DNA of 22,702 nt from Candidatus Adlerbacteria bacterium RIFCSPHIGHO2_02_FULL_54_18 (GCA_001775445.1 MEWV01000025.1:1-22702); one strand, 5' to 3'. Counted from the stretch's first letter, positions 13,500-21,191 are shown. Program-made: numbers and translations. Notes: generated from the sequence alone by a model not told the origin.

Positions 13500-14261
13500 A
13501 TGGCTAGTAGTATTTCTTGGAAGAAAATTTGTGGCGATCATAAAGTTCTAGAACACGATTTTAGTAAATCTCCCTTTCTTTTATCCTCAGCTCAAATAAA
13601 ACGTTCTGTACAGGCGTTCACAACTACCGGCGAAAAAGAAGTTCGTATTCTTTGCAAACAAGACACACGTGAAAGTCGTCCAAAAATATTTCAAGAAAAT
13701 AATTTATTTTTACTGCCTATAAAAAATGGAGATTTTGTAATAATTAAAGGGGAAGGGTATGTAGATATCCCTGAAATTACAAAAAAACCTACCAGTTACA
13801 CATCAAAGTTAGATTTTGATTTGGAAACATCATTGGTTGGCGACTCTGAAATGCAACACTTAGACTTTGCTTACGCGTCGAGTTTGATTCGTACCTTCAT
13901 GGAGGATACGTCGTTGGTTTTGACAATTCGAGGCAGAAAGTATACTCCCATTTTTGATTTCTTTGTAGGGACTCAGAAAATTAGTACTCGAAGTGTTCAG
14001 ACAGAAATTGACGCAGGATATGAGGGGAAGGACAAAATTGTTCTTGTAGAAGCGAAAAACAAAGGTGATAAAAATGTAATCATTCGTCAATTGTATTATC
14101 CGTATCGTCAGTGGAAAGAGCATACCAAGAAAAAAGTTTACACTTTATTTTTTGAGAGAAGCAAGGAAAAAGTATATTCTATTTGGCAATTTGAATTTTC
14201 TGATCCGATGAATTACAACAGTATTAAATTAGTAAAATCAGGAAAATTTCTTATAGTTTAA
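13500..14261 (+). CDS. probable type II restriction endonuclease (PD-(D/E)XK-like)
   Basis: 253 aa. A PD-(D/E)XK-like core is visible: E169-I-D171 in TEIDAGYEGKD, then E184-A-K186 in VLVEAKNKG, followed by IIRQLYYPYRQWKEHTKK. The C-terminus (IWQFEFSDPMNYNSIKLVKSGKF) and position 8 nt after a methyltransferase fit a restriction enzyme of the type annotated near DUF6997-like families. The coding sequence is much more AT-rich than its neighbours, a sign of recent transfer. No close named enzyme is recognised, so specificity is unknown. Confidence 0.78.
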   Translation: MASSISWKKICGDHKVLEHDFSKSPFLLSSAQIKRSVQAFTTTGEKEVRILCKQDTRESRPKIFQENNLFLLPIKNGDFVIIKGEGYVDIPEITKKPTSYTSKLDFDLETSLVGDSEMQHLDFAYASSLIRTFMEDTSLVLTIRGRKYTPIFDFFVGTQKISTRSVQTEIDAGYEGKDKIVLVEAKNKGDKNVIIRQLYYPYRQWKEHTKKKVYTLFFERSKEKVYSIWQFEFSDPMNYNSIKLVKSGKFLIV

Positions 14262-14294
14262 AAATTTACTCTTCTTAAATCTTCAACCACATAT

Positions 14295-14681
14295 ATGCCT
14301 AATAGCGAACAGGGATGGAGGGAGCGGCTTACTCCTGAGCAGTACACGGTCTTGCGGGAGAAGGGGACTGAGGTACCCTTTAGCGGTGCGCTCCTCAAAG
14401 AGGAGCGCGAGGGAGTGTATAAGTGCGTTGCCTGCGGCAATCCTCTTTTCCCCTCACATGCAAAGTTTGACTCCGGGACCGGTTGGCCGAGCTTTGACGA
14501 GGCGTTGCCGGGAGCGGTCAAATATGTCGAAGACACCACACATGGTCAGCATCGCACCGAGGTGGTGTGCGCGCAGTGTGGAGGGCACTTGGGGCATCTG
14601 TTTGACGACGGTCCGACCAAAACCGGCAAGCGGTATTGTTTAAACTCGGTGTGTTTGGAGTTTGGTGAAGGAGAGAAATAG
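14295..14681 (+). CDS. msrB: peptide-methionine (R)-S-oxide reductase MsrB
   Basis: 128 aa. Reduces methionine-R-sulfoxide in proteins. The family signature is complete: zinc pairs CVACG and CAQCGGHLGHLFDDGP, the substrate segment FDSGTGWPSF, and the catalytic Cys in RYCLNSVCLEF. Length matches single-domain MsrB. It starts 33 nt after the endonuclease gene and returns to the GC-rich composition of the region. The helicase gene begins 23 nt downstream and may be co-transcribed. Confidence 0.96.
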   Translation: MPNSEQGWRERLTPEQYTVLREKGTEVPFSGALLKEEREGVYKCVACGNPLFPSHAKFDSGTGWPSFDEALPGAVKYVEDTTHGQHRTEVVCAQCGGHLGHLFDDGPTKTGKRYCLNSVCLEFGEGEK

Positions 14682-14704
14682 GGATTTTAAAAACTTCTAA
14701 GACC

Positions 14705-16264
14705 ATGACCCAAGAACAAACGTTACAGATTTTAAAAACAGGCGCAAATGTTTTTTTGACCGGCGAGCCCGGGAGCGGCAAAACCTATACTATCAACCAC
14801 TATGTTGCGTGGCTGCGCGAGCGCGGGGTAGAGCCCGCCATAACCGCCTCGACCGGTATAGCGGCGACTCATGTGGGAGGGATGACCATACACTCCTGGA
14901 GCGGCATCGGGATAAAACGCGATCTCAGTGAATGGGAGCTTGAGGCGATGCTTGAGCGCGAGGCGTTGGTACGCCGCGCGCGCAACACTTCTGTGCTTAT
15001 AATCGACGAGATCTCAATGCTTGATTCGAATCTTTTGGGAATGGTCGACCGAGCACTGCGCACTCTGCGGGGTAGTGAGCGGCCCTTCGGCGGGCTGCAG
15101 GTTATTTTTGTGGGGGACTTCTTCCAACTGCCCCCGGTCTCCCGCAGCGGGACCCCGAGCGAAGCGGCGGGGGCTGGGTTTGCTTTCACTTCTCCCAGCT
15201 GGGCCGCGGCCAACCCGCTCTATTGCTACTTGAGCGAGCAGCATCGGCAGGAGGATGATGCCTTTTTAGACCTACTCAGCGCATTGAGGGCGGGGATGCT
15301 TGAGGAAAAACACAAGACGACATTGCGCGCCCGCGCGCAAAAACCCGCCGAAGGGTTGCATACGCGGCTTTACCCTCACAACGCCGATGTAGACCGTATC
15401 AACGACGAGCAGCTCGGCAAAATAGACGCGCCGGCAAAGGTTTTTGCGATGCGCGCGGAGGGTGCCAAGGCACTCGTTGTGTCCTTAAAGCGCGGCTGCC
15501 TTTCGCCGGAGACGCTTGCTCTCAAAGAGGGGGCAGCGGTGATGTTTACACGCAACAATTTTGAGCACGGCTATGTCAACGGGACTCTGGGTAAGATAGA
15601 GGGGTTTGCCGACAGCGGGTTTCCGCTTATACGCACGCATGGCGGACGCCTCATTGAGGCCTCACCCGAAGAGTGGCGTATCGAGGAGGGTGGCCGGGTG
15701 CTCGCAAAAATTGTGCAGGTGCCCTTGCGGCTTGCATGGGCTATCACCGTGCACAAGAGTCAGGGTATGAGCATCGACAGCGCAGTGATGGACTTGAGGC
15801 AGGCCTTTGAGTATGGACAAGGATACGTTGCACTTTCCCGCGTGCGCACGCTCGGGGGTCTCTTTCTTTTGGGATTTAATGACCGAGCACTGCAAGTGCA
15901 CCCGACGATATTAAAGCGAGATGTACAGTTTCGTTCTGCCTCCGGAGAGGCGGCAAAGGTATTTAGCACGATGCCGCCTCTCGAGCTTGCCGAGCTTCAT
16001 AAGACATTTCTTAAGGGTGTCGGTGGCAGGGAGCCGGAGGAGGTACAAAAAACAAAAGAGGCGGGCGAAGGGCAGAGCCGTTTGGAAAAGATGCGGCAAA
16101 AGCATCCCAATGCGTACAAGCCGTGGAGCAAGGAGGATGACACGCATCTTACAGAAATGTTTCGCGACAAGGTGACACTGTCTACTCTGATAAAAGATTT
16201 GGGCCGCCACCGCGGTGCAATAGAATCGCGCCTTGTGCGGCTCGGTTTGGTCGAACCGGATTAG
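14705..16264 (+). CDS. Pif1/Dda-like superfamily 1B DNA helicase
   Basis: 519 aa. Walker A is FLTGEPGSGKTYTI (about 17-30); other motifs are TASTGIAATHVGGMTIHSW (Ia), LIIDEISML (II), VIFVGDFFQLPPV (III) and AWAITVHKSQGMSIDSAVMDL with YVALSRVRTLGGL (V/VI). These place it in the Pif1/RecD2/Dda group of 5'-3' helicases, acting in replication-fork or recombination processing. A C-terminal tail (about 460-519; YKPWSKEDDTHLTEMF, LIKDLGRHRGAIESRLVRLGL) looks like a helix-turn-helix DNA-binding add-on often seen in CPR homologues. Start ATG 14705 lies 13 codons before the P-loop, as in relatives. Confidence 0.93.
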   Translation: MTQEQTLQILKTGANVFLTGEPGSGKTYTINHYVAWLRERGVEPAITASTGIAATHVGGMTIHSWSGIGIKRDLSEWELEAMLEREALVRRARNTSVLIIDEISMLDSNLLGMVDRALRTLRGSERPFGGLQVIFVGDFFQLPPVSRSGTPSEAAGAGFAFTSPSWAAANPLYCYLSEQHRQEDDAFLDLLSALRAGMLEEKHKTTLRARAQKPAEGLHTRLYPHNADVDRINDEQLGKIDAPAKVFAMRAEGAKALVVSLKRGCLSPETLALKEGAAVMFTRNNFEHGYVNGTLGKIEGFADSGFPLIRTHGGRLIEASPEEWRIEEGGRVLAKIVQVPLRLAWAITVHKSQGMSIDSAVMDLRQAFEYGQGYVALSRVRTLGGLFLLGFNDRALQVHPTILKRDVQFRSASGEAAKVFSTMPPLELAELHKTFLKGVGGREPEEVQKTKEAGEGQSRLEKMRQKHPNAYKPWSKEDDTHLTEMFRDKVTLSTLIKDLGRHRGAIESRLVRLGLVEPD

Positions 16265-16266
16265 TG

Positions 16267-16272
16267 TACAAT
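16267..16272 (+). promoter_or_regulatory. -10 box of the membrane protein gene
   Basis: TACAAT begins 3 nt after the helicase stop and ends 7 nt before ATG 16279, predicting a leaderless transcript. Confidence 0.5.
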
Positions 16273-16278
16273 AAATAT

Positions 16279-17274
16279 ATGCGGTCTTTTGTTTTTTGTG
16301 CGCTACTCGGCCTCGTTTTTTTAATACCCATGTTTGCGCTCCCTCATGCTTCGGCGCATGAGGTATATGTACTTTCTCCAGAGATGGTTGCACATAATAT
16401 TTCTACTCCCTCACCCAACCCCTTTGACGCGTTTTATACCAACATGTTCCAATTCTTCTTTTGGGGATTTATGGCCTTTGTGCTGGTGACAACGGTCTTT
16501 TTTATGTCGCTCACGCACCGGTTGGAGGTTTTCTTCGAACCATATCTCGTCCGTCTGCGGCTGCTCGCCCCGCTCGCGGTGTGCATTACGCTCGGTCTCT
16601 CTTTTATCGCTAGCGCCTACCATTTTTCCCTCTTCGGGCCTGAGCTTTCTCTCGGCACTTTTGGTGCGCTCGCCCCTGCCGTTCAACTAGCACTCTATAC
16701 CGCAGGTGTCTTATTAGTGTTCGGATATTTTGTCCGCGCCATGGCGCTCGTAGCGCTCGCGGTATTTGCCGCCGCCACGGCGCTTCACGGTTTGTATATG
16801 CTTAACTATCTGGGATACCTCGGTGCCATTGCCGCCATGGTGCTCGTTTCCAACGCAGGCGCGCAGGCCAAGCGCTTTTTGCCGCACGCATTCCTCATCC
16901 TGCGCATCACCTTTGGCATCTCGATCATCTTCGCTGCTCTCTACGCCAAATTTATCTACAGCAACCTCGCGCTCTCGACCGTCGTTGAGTACAATCTCGT
17001 GCAGTTTTTCCCTTTTGAGCCGCTCTTCATTGTGCTGGGCGCCGGCATCATCGAGCTCCTCATCGGCACCTTCTTTATCATAGGGTTTGAGATACGACAT
17101 ACAGCACTCTTTTTTCTCTTTTGGATATTTCTTTCGCTCCTGTATTTCGGCGAGTCGGTCTGGCCGCACCTGGTGCTTATCGGCATCACCCTTGCACTCT
17201 TTATGTATGGCTACGACAAGTGGACCCTCGAAGGTCGTCTCTTCAATCGCGGCAAACTCCAGCCGTTTTTGTGA
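16279..17274 (+). CDS. polytopic membrane protein with DoxX-like second half
   Basis: 331 aa. An N-terminal signal/anchor (FVFCALLGLVFLIPMFALPHASA) precedes a short outer segment and about eight membrane helices. The second half (LPHAFLILRITFGISIIFAALYAKFIY, FIVLGAGIIELLIGTFFIIGFEIR, VLIGITLALFMYG) has the feel of DoxX/TQO-small families, but I cannot assign it firmly. No enzymatic motif is evident. ATG 16279 is chosen over GTG 16264, which overlaps the helicase stop, because of the -10 box between them. Followed 15 nt later by a metal transporter. Confidence 0.72.
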   Translation: MRSFVFCALLGLVFLIPMFALPHASAHEVYVLSPEMVAHNISTPSPNPFDAFYTNMFQFFFWGFMAFVLVTTVFFMSLTHRLEVFFEPYLVRLRLLAPLAVCITLGLSFIASAYHFSLFGPELSLGTFGALAPAVQLALYTAGVLLVFGYFVRAMALVALAVFAAATALHGLYMLNYLGYLGAIAAMVLVSNAGAQAKRFLPHAFLILRITFGISIIFAALYAKFIYSNLALSTVVEYNLVQFFPFEPLFIVLGAGIIELLIGTFFIIGFEIRHTALFFLFWIFLSLLYFGESVWPHLVLIGITLALFMYGYDKWTLEGRLFNRGKLQPFL

Positions 17275-17280
17275 TATGCT
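17272..17280 (+). promoter_or_regulatory. extended -10 overlapping a stop codon
   Basis: TGATATGCT: the TGA stop of the upstream membrane protein (17272-17274) is also the TGn of an extended -10 TATGCT (17275-17280), which ends 10 nt before the ZIP start codon. Confidence 0.45.
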
Positions 17281-17289
17281 CCACTTTCT

Positions 17290-18096
17290 ATGAGTGAAAT
17301 CCTTTTGGCGTCGGCGCTTGTTATGCTCGCGTCGATAGTGGGCATTGTTTCCGTATGGCGAAGCGCCGGAGCGGCGCTCGAGCGCAACCTACACTTTCTT
17401 ATCAGTTTTTCTGCCGGCGTGTTCATCGTTTTTGCCTACGGGCTTGCGCGCGAAGGGATAGAGCACTCGGGCTCCACCACCGTTGGGTTGCTGTGGATGT
17501 TTGGCGGCGCGCTGTTCGTATGGGTGGCGTTTAAGTTCATGCCCGGGCTCCACCAGCACGAGGTGCGCACTACCGACCACGACCACGAGCATGCACATCT
17601 CCACCTCGACCCGCGCCGGATGCTCCTGACCGACAGTGTGCACAACGCCGCCGACGGCATCTTTTTGGCGGCAGCGTTCGCTACCGGAAGCGTGTTCGGG
17701 TGGGCGGCGGCTCTGAGCATCTTCGTCCACGAAGTGCTGCAAGAAATTTCGGAGTACTTTGTACTGCGCGATGCAGGATATAGTGTTGGTCGCGCACTCA
17801 GAATCAACTTTGCCACCTCGGCGACAATAATGGTGGGTGCGGTGGGGGGTTACTTTTTACTCGATACGTTCGAGATGCTTGAAGGCCCGCTCCTCGCCGT
17901 CGCCGCCGGGGGTGTTATGGTTGTTGTTTTACACGACCTTATCCCGCACTCGGTGCGCGAGGCGGTGAGCGCGACCCACTACCTCAAGCACCTTACCCTC
18001 TTTGTCGTAGGGGCAGGACTTATGGCCGGCGTTACGGCTCTAGTGCCCCATGTCGAATTGGAGCACATTGACACACCTGTCAACTTGCAGGCCTAG
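17290..18096 (+). CDS. ZIP-family divalent metal transporter
   Basis: 268 aa with about eight membrane segments. The ZIP metal-binding helices are intact: DSVHNAADGIFLAAAF (HNxxDG, TM4) and FVHEVLQEISEYF (HExxxE, TM5). A His-rich cytoplasmic loop (HQHEV, then HDHEHAHLHLD) lies between TM3 and TM4, as in ZIP zinc carriers. It probably imports zinc or another divalent cation. Leaderless start predicted from the extended -10 just upstream. Confidence 0.92.
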   Translation: MSEILLASALVMLASIVGIVSVWRSAGAALERNLHFLISFSAGVFIVFAYGLAREGIEHSGSTTVGLLWMFGGALFVWVAFKFMPGLHQHEVRTTDHDHEHAHLHLDPRRMLLTDSVHNAADGIFLAAAFATGSVFGWAAALSIFVHEVLQEISEYFVLRDAGYSVGRALRINFATSATIMVGAVGGYFLLDTFEMLEGPLLAVAAGGVMVVVLHDLIPHSVREAVSATHYLKHLTLFVVGAGLMAGVTALVPHVELEHIDTPVNLQA

Positions 18097-18105
18097 GGGT
18101 GCCGT

Positions 18106-18111
18106 TATACT
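18106..18111 (+). promoter_or_regulatory. -10 box of the sortase-substrate gene
   Basis: TATACT, with TTGCAG at 18085-18090 as a possible -35 (15-nt spacer, short). Ends 10 nt before ATG 18122. Confidence 0.5.
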
Positions 18112-18121
18112 ATGGCGCTCT

Positions 18122-18958
18122 ATGAAAAAGGTACTTATTTCTATAGCAGTGGGCCTCGGTTTTTTGGTTCCCGCAGTCGTTCTGGCTCAGAGTCCTACCA
18201 CCGGACTTTTAAACGTATATGTCCAAGTCATCAACCCGACAGGGGTTGCCTACTCGCCGTCCAATTTTACCGTGGCTGTCTCGGGCAATAGCCCTAGCTT
18301 AACGAGCTTTCAGGGTTCGCAAAGCGGAACATTGGTCAGCATTAATCCCGGCTCTTATGCAGTGACCGTTATAAATCAGTACGGCTTTAACCCCTCCTAT
18401 TCCGTCGGTTGCGACAATACGGTATCTGCAGGGCAGACCCAACTATGCGTAATCACTATGAGTGGCGGCACCTTCAATCCTCCGACGACCCTCTTCCCCT
18501 GGACAGCCGCTCCGCCGCCTCTTTCCTGCTACAATGAGACCCCGACGGTGTCGCTCGGACAGTCGGCGCGCTTTAGCGTGCAGGGCGGCTCGGGCTTTAC
18601 CTATAACTGGAGCACCGCTACTCAAAACTTTCCCAACATTGGGCCGGTGCTTACCACCACGTTTTCCGTGAGCGGGATGCAGACCGTTACGGTGACCAAC
18701 GCCAATCAGACGGCCGTTTGTACCGTAACGGTCCTGCCGACTTACGCTCCGTACGCACCACTACCCGCCGCTCCCGGTACTACGCTCTATCAACAATATC
18801 CTCAAAATTATTCCGCTTATGTCGCGCCGCGCATGCCGAACACGGGAAGTGAACCGAGCAACGGAACAGAGGTCGCTTTTGCCGTAGTGTTGGTACTTGG
18901 TGCGGCATTTATGACCTACCCCTATGTCAAGAAAGCTCTTGCTGTTGTCGTCCGCTAA
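18122..18958 (+). CDS. secreted surface protein with LPXTG-like sorting signal
   Basis: 278 aa. Signal peptide (MKKVLISIAVGLGFLVPAVVLAQ), then Ser/Thr/Asn-rich beta domains with Ig/PKD-like repeats (SVQGGSGFTYNWSTATQ, TFSVSGMQTVTVTNANQTAVC) and cysteine pairs. A Pro/Tyr-rich stretch leads to MPNTGSEP (an LPXTG variant), a hydrophobic helix (VAFAVVLVLGAAFMTYPYV) and a basic tail (KKALAVVVR). This is the classic sortase-substrate order. It overlaps the next gene, a sortase, by 35 bp, so the pair is dedicated. It likely forms a wall- or pilus-linked adhesin; ligand unknown. Confidence 0.88.
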   Translation: MKKVLISIAVGLGFLVPAVVLAQSPTTGLLNVYVQVINPTGVAYSPSNFTVAVSGNSPSLTSFQGSQSGTLVSINPGSYAVTVINQYGFNPSYSVGCDNTVSAGQTQLCVITMSGGTFNPPTTLFPWTAAPPPLSCYNETPTVSLGQSARFSVQGGSGFTYNWSTATQNFPNIGPVLTTTFSVSGMQTVTVTNANQTAVCTVTVLPTYAPYAPLPAAPGTTLYQQYPQNYSAYVAPRMPNTGSEPSNGTEVAFAVVLVLGAAFMTYPYVKKALAVVVR

Positions 18959-19604
18959 GACGGTTGTTCTTGTCCCCGCCGCTCCTGTATCTACGCGATA
19001 TGTCTACTATATCGCCGCGGTAGGCATTGTGTGCGTACTCATCGGCGCTGCCGACGTGAGCGCGCGGCTCGCTCGGGCAGCTTTCGGCGACAGCGCCGCA
19101 ATTGTTGCCTTTGCGCCGCTTGCCGCACTCGACCTTCCGGCCGCGCCTTCTGCGCGGACAGCGCTTGTCCCCGCAGTGCTTCGGATACCCGCGCTCGAGG
19201 TGCGCGCCGAGGTTGAGCAGGTCGGCGTCAAAGCCGACGCTACCATGGGTACACCACAGGACTTTAGTAATGTGTCGTGGTACTCGCTCGGCTCGAAGCC
19301 CGGCGAGCCGGGGAGCACGGTCTTTGCCGGCCATGTCAACAATACTCGTCTGATGTCCGGGGTCTTTGGTAATCTCTCGCAGATCAAAAAAGGGGACTAT
19401 ATTTCCGTAGACGATGAGGCCGGCCGCTCTCTGCTCTACCGAGTATATTCGGTGGAGACCTATGAAAAAAACGCGCCAACCGATGCTCTGTTTACAACTA
19501 CCGGGGTCGAACAGCTGGTGCTTATTACCTGCGACGGGGACTGGGTCCCCTCGGCAAAAACGTTCGACCGGCGCCTGGTGGTAATTGCCCACCCGGCCTA
19601 CTAG
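18924..19604 (+). CDS. sortase (class E/F-like transpeptidase)
   Basis: 226 aa with an N-terminal membrane anchor (YVYYIAAVGIVCVLIGAADVSA), an Ala-rich stalk and a sortase beta-barrel. Catalytic residues are visible: His137 in FAGHVNN, Cys203 in LVLITCDGDW, Arg216/217 in FDRRLVVIA. Cleaves between Thr and Gly of an LPXTG-type signal and links the protein to an amine acceptor. The start lies 35 bp inside the substrate gene, indicating co-translation. The class assignment is approximate. Confidence 0.92.
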   Translation: MSRKLLLLSSAKTVVLVPAAPVSTRYVYYIAAVGIVCVLIGAADVSARLARAAFGDSAAIVAFAPLAALDLPAAPSARTALVPAVLRIPALEVRAEVEQVGVKADATMGTPQDFSNVSWYSLGSKPGEPGSTVFAGHVNNTRLMSGVFGNLSQIKKGDYISVDDEAGRSLLYRVYSVETYEKNAPTDALFTTTGVEQLVLITCDGDWVPSAKTFDRRLVVIAHPAY

Positions 19605-19613
19605 TGCTACACT
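19585..19613 (+). promoter_or_regulatory. promoter of the RRM-protein gene
   Basis: TTGCCC (19585-19590), 17-nt spacer, TACACT (19608-19613) preceded by TGC (extended -10). The start would be near 19620, leaving an unusually long leader of about 84 nt. The -35 lies inside the sortase coding sequence. Confidence 0.65.
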
Positions 19614-19637
19614 AGAGGCGTTCAAGTAAGTGTCTCC

Positions 19638-19700
19638 ATGCGCCGCTGTGCCAGGAGGGTCGCCCTTACGCAGAACGCAAGTACTATTTGTTTCTCGTAA
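19638..19700 (+). CDS. upstream ORF in the RRM-protein leader (20 codons)
   Basis: ATG 19638 opens a frame beginning MRRCARRVALTQN that ends with TAA at 19698-19700, 3 nt before the RRM-protein ATG. AGGAGG (19653-19658) lies inside the uORF rather than next to any start. The arrangement suggests translational coupling or a regulatory leader peptide, but a 20-codon frame can arise by chance. Confidence 0.35.
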   Translation: MRRCARRVALTQNASTICFS

Positions 19701-19703
19701 TTC

Positions 19704-19955
19704 ATGGCACGCAAACTCTTTGTCGGCGGTCTTCCGTATCGCACGACGGGTGATGAGCTCCGCGATGCCTTCGCCCAATCGGGCGAGGTCGCAACGGCGA
19801 GCATCGTGACTGATCGCGAGACCGGCCGCTCCCGGGGCTTTGGCTTTGTGGAGATGGTTGATGACGCAGGCGCCGATAATGCAATTTCCATGTGGAATGG
19901 AAAGGAGTTCGGCGGTCGCATGCTCACGGTCTCCGATGCCCGTCCTAAAGCGTAA
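19704..19955 (+). CDS. RRM-domain RNA-binding protein
   Basis: 83 aa, a single RNA recognition motif with RNP2 KLFVGGLPY (4-12) and RNP1 RGFGFVEM (44-51). Bacterial single-RRM proteins of this size (cyanobacterial Rbp-like) bind single-stranded RNA and are often cold-induced. Almost nothing lies outside the domain. It has its own promoter, a long leader with a uORF, and a strong terminator, so it is a single-gene transcript. Autoregulation through the leader is plausible but unproven. Confidence 0.95.
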   Translation: MARKLFVGGLPYRTTGDELRDAFAQSGEVATASIVTDRETGRSRGFGFVEMVDDAGADNAISMWNGKEFGGRMLTVSDARPKA

Positions 19956-19987
19956 TCCGCCAGCCGGCGGACTCTCGCGCAGTCTCC

Positions 19988-20018
19988 AAAAGCCCCCGCG
20001 CACTGCGCGGGGGCTTTT
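19988..20018. terminator. strong bidirectional intrinsic terminator
   Basis: AAAAGCCCCCGCGC (19988-20001), loop ACT, GCGCGGGGGCTTTT (20005-20018): a perfect 14-bp stem with T-run on the plus strand and also on the minus strand. Confidence 0.95.
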
Positions 20019-20027
20019 GCTATTACA

Positions 20028-20036
20028 TGGTAAAAT
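20028..20036 (+). promoter_or_regulatory. extended -10 of the mutY-like gene
   Basis: TGG followed by TAAAAT (20031-20036), ending 7 nt before ATG 20043; predicts a leaderless mRNA. Confidence 0.5.
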
Positions 20037-20042
20037 TTTTTT

Positions 20043-20876
20043 ATGCGGCAAAGAAAGGCCGACCTCAACAAACTTGTTTGGGAAGCGCGGCGCCACTATC
20101 TTGAGGACGCTCGGACGCATTTGCCGTGGAGAGCGACGCGCGACCCGTATAAAATTTTGGTATCCGAGGTGATGTTGCAACAGACGCCTGCCGAGCGCGT
20201 CATACCGTATTACAAAAAGTTTATACGCACGTTCCCCAGCGCCAAGGTGCTTGCGCGGGTGTCGCTTGCGAATGTGCTCAGTGTCTGGCAGGGGCTCGGT
20301 TATAACCGGCGGGCAAAATTTTTGCACCAGGCGGCAAAAATAATAAACAACAAGTACAGCCGATACGACAGACGATTTCCAAATACAGTTGAAGAGATAG
20401 AAAAGCTGCCGGGGGTGGGGCACTACACCGCGCGCGCGGTAGCCGCATTCGCTTTCAACTCGCCAGAGGTGTTTGTCGAAACAAACATCCGCACCGTCTT
20501 TTTTTATCACATGGGCGGGCGGCGCACACTGTCCGACGCAGAACTTTTGCCACTTGTTGCCCGCGCGTTCCGGGAGTCGCACATGGAACCGCGCGAGTTC
20601 TACTCGGCATTGATGGACTACGGCGCACATCTGAAGAAGCAGGGTATGCGGCTCAATGCGCGGAGCGCGCACTACAAAAAGCAGAGTGCTTTTGAGGGCT
20701 CGGCGCGGCAATTGCGCGGCGTAATTCTTCGCGAGCTCCTGGTGCATCATGCGACGCTCGCACTGCTTGTACATCGCATCCCGCGCAGTAGAGAGGAACT
20801 TACGCACGAGCTGACGCGGCTTACTGCCGAGGGGTTGGTGTCTCTGCGCGGACGCTACTTTGCAATCCACAAATAA
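20043..20876 (+). CDS. MutY-like A/G-specific adenine DNA glycosylase without Fe-S cluster
   Basis: 277 aa, HhH-GPD fold. SEVMLQQTPAERV carries the MutY catalytic Glu; LPGVGHYTARAVAAFAF is the helix-hairpin-helix. The usual catalytic Asp region (LDGN in E. coli) reads VETN, so Asp is replaced by Glu. After YSALMDYGAHLKKQG there are no cysteines where MutY has its [4Fe-4S] loop, and the NUDIX-like 8-oxoG domain is missing. Instead there is a short winged-helix-like tail (ELTHELTRLTAEGLVSLRGRYF). It probably removes adenine mispaired with 8-oxoguanine; cluster-less homologues are known. Other HhH-GPD specificities cannot be excluded. Confidence 0.85.
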   Translation: MRQRKADLNKLVWEARRHYLEDARTHLPWRATRDPYKILVSEVMLQQTPAERVIPYYKKFIRTFPSAKVLARVSLANVLSVWQGLGYNRRAKFLHQAAKIINNKYSRYDRRFPNTVEEIEKLPGVGHYTARAVAAFAFNSPEVFVETNIRTVFFYHMGGRRTLSDAELLPLVARAFRESHMEPREFYSALMDYGAHLKKQGMRLNARSAHYKKQSAFEGSARQLRGVILRELLVHHATLALLVHRIPRSREELTHELTRLTAEGLVSLRGRYFAIHK

Positions 20877-20883
20877 AACACCC

Positions 20884-20900
20884 CGCCGAAACGTTCGGCG
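20884..20900 (-). terminator. terminator of the small minus-strand gene at 20912-21109
   Basis: CGCCGAA (20884-20890), loop ACG, TTCGGCG (20894-20900). On the minus strand the stem is followed after GGGTG by TTTTATTTG. Confidence 0.7.
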
Positions 20901-20911
20901 AGGGTACGAAA

Positions 20912-21109
20912 TTACATCTTTGGATGTTCTCCCGAATTGGAGCAGGACTGCCCTGTCGTGGGGTTGAAGTGCTGCGCGAAGCGGTAGAATTCACCCAGCG
21001 GTGTTGTAAAGCTGTCTCGATTTGCCCCACTGTCTTTGTTGAGCGGCACTATGTTTTTGCAACGAGGGCAACACATAGTCATGTGGAACCATGCAAATGT
21101 TGCGCGCAT
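20912..21109 (-). CDS. small CPxC-containing protein (65 aa)
   Basis: Starts MRATFAWFHMTMCCPRCKN and continues with polar, unstructured-looking sequence to GQSCSNSGEHPKM. The CCPRCKN knuckle and a later Cys may bind metal. The start is supported by GGGAGGA 7 nt before ATG 21109, and a terminator follows. A TATAGT -10 lies in the repeated sequence at 21144-21149. That upstream stretch is an exact copy of the RNase J 3' end plus leader. Its CPRCKN motif resembles the truncated CPVCKK ORF downstream of RNase J, so it may be the intact version. Function unknown. Confidence 0.68.
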   Translation of the reverse strand: MRATFAWFHMTMCCPRCKNIVPLNKDSGANRDSFTTPLGEFYRFAQHFNPTTGQSCSNSGEHPKM

Positions 21110-21143
21110 ACGTTTTTCCTCCCTGTTCTAAAACTCTGCGCCA

Positions 21144-21182
21144 ACTATAGCGCATCTACACCCCGAGTACCACAGGGATGAC
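21144..21182 (-). repeat. copy C of the RNase J 3'-end repeat (39 bp, exact)
   Basis: Identical over 39 bp to 22412-22450. On the minus strand it encodes the last residues of RNase J (IPVVLGV), the stop TAG and the 12-nt leader ATGCGCTATAGT with a -10-like box. Here it is detached from the gene and sits directly upstream of the 65-aa ORF. A REP palindrome begins 9 bp away on the far side. Confidence 0.95.
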
Positions 21183-21191
21183 AGCAATTTA

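Noticed and set aside
18927..20870. A 647-codon minus-strand open frame across the sortase, RRM and MutY-like genes
   Set aside because: It is antisense to three well-recognised genes and crosses the strong terminator at 19988-20018; long antisense frames are common in this GC-rich codon usage.
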